From Syntrophorhabdaceae bacterium PtaU1.Bin034 (lineage in GTDB: Bacteria > Desulfobacterota_G > Syntrophorhabdia > Syntrophorhabdales > WCHB1-27): DNA of 50,062 nucleotides. The position numbers and the translations under genes are program-made. Shown here in pieces: positions 48,122 through 50,062 of the stretch. The stretch lies in contig MVRP01000012.1 of assembly GCA_002067405.1 (NCBI GenBank), positions 1 through 50,062 on the forward strand, in the 5' to 3' direction. Under the pieces are notes generated by a model. It had not been told where the DNA came from, ran no database searches, and saw only the letters and a list, made by a program, of their open reading frames with translations. Numbering within the stretch: the stretch's first letter is position 1; every line of letters starts with the position of its first letter.

Positions 48122-49086
48122 TGCTTTCCCTTCCCCTCCTTCTCCTGCTTCATCTTTTCGAGAGCAATCCCCGTGATCTTGACAAAAACCTCTTCCAGGG
48201 AGGGACGCATGACCCGGGCCTCGTAGACCGTGACGTCCTTCTGCTCGAAGAACCGCATGAGAGGCGTCAGATTTAGGGGACGGGCAGAGCGGAGCCGGAT
48301 ACCGTCGTTGCCGGCTGCCTCCACGACGACATCGGGAAAGCCCTCCTGGAGGGCGGACTTCAGGTCGGAAACACCGTTCGCAAAGGCAAGCTGTACAATG
48401 TTCTCCTGCTGGACCTCCCGCATCAGCTCTTCCAGTTGCCCGATCCGAACAATCTTGCCGCCCACGATAAAGGCCACCCTGCTACAGAGCCGCTCGGCTT
48501 CCTCGATGTAGTGGGTCGTCAGAAAGATGGTCGTCCCCTTTTGGTTGAGAGTCTGGATCAGCTCCCGTATCTGCCGCGCGCTGGCTACATCGATGCCCGT
48601 TGTCGGCTCGTCCAGGAAGAGGATCTTCGGATCATGGATGATGGCGGCCGCAATGGTGAGCTTCCGTTTCATCCCCTTGGAATAGACCCTGAAAGGCTTC
48701 ATGCCCGTCTCCGCCAAACCGAATTGCCGGAGGAGTTCCCTTGCCTTCTTCTCCCGTTCCTCTTTCCGCATGCCGTAAAGAGATGCGCAGAAAGAGAGGT
48801 TCTCGAAACCATCCATCTCCTCGTAGAGGTTGCTCTCATCGGGTACGATGCCCATGACCTGCTGGGCCTTCTTGATCTCTTTTGAGCAATCGAACCCTGC
48901 AATCGTGGCCGTACCCGACGTAGGGCGGGCAAGCCCGGTCAGGAGGTTGATGGTCGTTGTCTTGCCCGCTCCGTTGGGGCCGAGGAACCCGAAAATCTCC
49001 CCGGCACGGACGGAGAAAGAGATGCGGTCGACGGCGGCCAGTCCGCCGTATTTTTTTGTCAGCTGGTTGACTTCCACGATGTCCAT
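48118..49086 (-). CDS. ABC transporter ATP-binding protein (ABC-2 exporter)
   Basis: This 322-residue ATPase has Walker A GPNGAGKTT, the signature YSKGMKRKL (a degenerate LSGGQ), Walker B ILFLDEPTTGID, and the switch LTTHYIEEAERLC. A long C-terminal domain of about 90 residues follows, as in DrrA-type drug or antibiotic exporters. It lies 9 bp downstream of the ArsR-type gene and overlaps the permease start, forming a three-gene operon. Confidence 0.88.
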   Translation of the reverse strand: MDIVEVNQLTKKYGGLAAVDRISFSVRAGEIFGFLGPNGAGKTTTINLLTGLARPTSGTATIAGFDCSKEIKKAQQVMGIVPDESNLYEEMDGFENLSFCASLYGMRKEEREKKARELLRQFGLAETGMKPFRVYSKGMKRKLTIAAAIIHDPKILFLDEPTTGIDVASARQIRELIQTLNQKGTTIFLTTHYIEEAERLCSRVAFIVGGKIVRIGQLEELMREVQQENIVQLAFANGVSDLKSALQEGFPDVVVEAAGNDGIRLRSARPLNLTPLMRFFEQKDVTVYEARVMRPSLEEVFVKITGIALEKMKQEKEGKGKQ

Positions 49087-49095
49087 CTCAACGCC

Positions 49096-49602
49096 CTATT
49101 CCTTCACTCCTTCTTCCTCCCCGCACGGGTGCTCCTCTCCCCCGTGGCACTCCCGGATCTGCTCGGGGGTGCATTCCTCAGGTGTTCCTTTCAACCTTTC
49201 CGGGTACTGGCAACTGCAGTTGTAGTCACACATTTTTATTCCCTCCTTTCGGCAGTCGTTCTTTTTGCCGGGTCGATTAGTGCACGCTCCCTCAGGGCAT
49301 CGCGGCAGGACGGTCAACCCTGTAAGGGCCTCGGCCACCCTGTTCAGCCTGTCCCTTTCCACTGCATAGTGGGTCCAGTACCCCCGCTTCTCCCCCTTGA
49401 CCAGCCCCGCTTCCCGGAGCTGCTTCAAATGCTGCGAGACGGCTGCTTCCGATATCCCAAGGCGACGGGCCAAGGCCCCGACACATAAGTCATGGGTCAA
49501 CAAAAGGTTCAGCAACTCGAAGCGAGTAGCGTCCGAAAGCACCTTGAAGGTTTGAACGAACTTCGCTGTTGTTGTTTCGTCAATCAATGTCTTGACATCC
49601 AT
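49096..49602 (-). CDS. ArsR-family regulator fused to a Cys-rich C-terminal domain
   Basis: Residues 1 to about 100 form an ArsR-type winged helix (LSDATRFELLNLLLTHDLCVGALARRLGISEAAVSQHLKQLREAGLV). Then follows a cysteine-rich tail, CPEGACTN, MCDYNCSCQYPERLKG and CTPEQIRECHGGEEHPC. The tail from Met124 has its own ribosome binding site (AAGGAGGG) and an in-frame ATG at 49233, so a separate 45-aa protein (49096-49233) could also be made. The cysteines of both parts could bind metal or sulfide. It probably controls the ABC exporter operon that follows. Confidence 0.82.
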   Translation of the reverse strand: MDVKTLIDETTTAKFVQTFKVLSDATRFELLNLLLTHDLCVGALARRLGISEAAVSQHLKQLREAGLVKGEKRGYWTHYAVERDRLNRVAEALTGLTVLPRCPEGACTNRPGKKNDCRKEGIKMCDYNCSCQYPERLKGTPEECTPEQIRECHGGEEHPCGEEEGVKE

Positions 49603-49759
49603 TTAATACTAAACTTAAATAAATTCTATTATGCTTAATTAATTTTGTCAATGCCTGATTAGTTCTTTTTCAGATCTTATTTTGCAGGAGATTGTTATTT
49701 CAAAAACAGTAGTGTTTGGTGTGCCTGATATGTACCTGTCTTGTCCGAAAACTATCCTC

Positions 49760-49790
49760 TTGACATATAGGGTAGGGGAGTATACTATAA
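49760..49790 (+). promoter_or_regulatory. promoter and candidate operator of the CsoR/RcnR-like gene
   Basis: TTGACA (49760-49765) is followed after 17 bases by TACTAT (49783-49788), or after 15 by TATACT. Between them the G-rich run TATAGGGTAGGGGAGTATA with near-symmetric ends resembles CsoR/RcnR-type operators with G/C tracts. Binding by the encoded repressor would block the promoter. Confidence 0.5.
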
Positions 49791-49810
49791 ACAAAGAAGG
49801 AGACGAAGAT

Positions 49811-50062
49811 ATGGATGAAACAAAACCCGAATGCTCCAATTGTGGCGTGAATCAAGAGGATGAGACACGCAAAAGCCACCATAGCGAGCAGACGATCCGG
49901 GAGCTCGTGAACCGGATGAACCGAATCGAGGGGCAGGTGCGTGGTATCAGGGGGATGATCGAGCGAAGCGTGTATTGCGACGACATCCTGAACCAGATAG
50001 CCTCGGCCCAGTCGGCGCTGCACGGGGTGGCCAAACTGCTCCTGGAAAAGCATATGAAGTCG
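49811..50062 (+). CDS. CsoR/RcnR-type (DUF156) metal-sensing repressor, 3' end cut by window
   Basis: The 84 visible codons start at an ATG preceded by AAGGAGA. After an N-terminal extension with a CxxC pair (KPECSNCGVNQ) and histidines, the family core begins: LVNRMNRIEGQVRGIRGMIERSVYCDDILNQIASAQSALHGVAKLLLEKHM. The core cysteine of the family metal site (VYCDDI) and the histidine (ALHG) are present. Which metal it senses cannot be told from the part present. The promoter upstream suggests autoregulation. Confidence 0.85.
   Translation, partial: MDETKPECSNCGVNQEDETRKSHHSEQTIRELVNRMNRIEGQVRGIRGMIERSVYCDDILNQIASAQSALHGVAKLLLEKHMKS

Noticed and set aside
1..50062. CRISPR arrays, tRNA or rRNA genes, insertion-sequence transposases
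   Set aside because: I looked for regularly spaced repeats, cloverleaf-type sequences and transposase motifs on both strands and found none that I could support.

Overview
The window looks like a stretch of chromosome from an anaerobic bacterium, most probably a deltaproteobacterial (Desulfobacterota) lineage. The reasons are a coenzyme-B12-dependent ribonucleotide reductase, a flavodiiron protein, a hybrid-cluster protein, a minimal SufBC pair, XdhC and YqeB maturation factors for (selenium-)molybdenum hydroxylases, many 4Fe-4S ferredoxin modules, NifX/NifU-like cofactor proteins and sigma54 control. This placement is inferred from gene content only; there is no rRNA or other marker gene.

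Region 1 (1 to about 8.2 kb) resembles a plasmid- or ICE-derived accessory island: a GHKL ATPase cut by the window edge, a DUF6094 DNA methyltransferase, a DUF433/DUF5615 toxin-antitoxin-like pair (second gene frameshifted), DUF3768, class II nrdJ, ssb, an HU-like protein and a VirB1/IagB-type lytic transglycosylase. It ends beside broken genes, including the last 60-odd codons of a copper P-type ATPase. Region 2 (8.2-10.2 kb) is sufC-sufB on the minus strand. Region 3 (10.3-18.2 kb) is a ten-gene plus-strand operon for metallocofactor handling: DUF134-NifX fusion, zinc-ribbon protein, two ferredoxin-containing MinD-like ATPases, Mrp-NifX fusion, COG1237 metallo-hydrolase, DUF364 protein, XdhC, a NifU/IscU-like scaffold and a gamma-carbonic-anhydrase-like protein. 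A CoA-disulfide-reductase-like enzyme with a rhodanese domain, a CGGC protein and a Fur-family regulator follow.

Region 4 (21.8-27.3 kb) is a coherent minus-strand zinc-homeostasis operon: zur, a small His/Cys-rich exported protein, znuA, znuC, znuB, a UPF0718-type permease and a TIGR03943 protein. A perfect 16-bp palindrome lies 39 bp upstream of zur. Region 5 (27.5-30.3 kb) holds a protein with two repeats each ending in NCQLG-x-F, an isochorismatase-family hydrolase, yqeB and a small secreted protein. Region 6 (30.4-33 kb) is a gene graveyard: decayed copies of genes that are intact elsewhere in the window.

Region 7 (33-41.8 kb) carries a flavodiiron protein, DUF5714, half a metF, an HMA metal chaperone, a 29-aa membrane peptide, a methyltransferase, two radical SAM proteins, hcp and a second DUF364 protein. 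Region 8 (41.9-46.1 kb) is the most unusual part. A NifX-like protein, a DUF5320 protein and two ferredoxins form an operon behind a near-consensus sigma54 promoter, and its last gene encodes a 42-residue peptide ending EELTVDGICGVY, the C-terminal signature of the mycofactocin precursor MftA. The divergent side carries a NifU-like scaffold and a sigma54 activator. The window ends with a zinc-ribbon/HTH protein, a transglutaminase-like protein, an ABC-2 exporter with an ArsR-type regulator, and the start of a CsoR/RcnR-type metal sensor.
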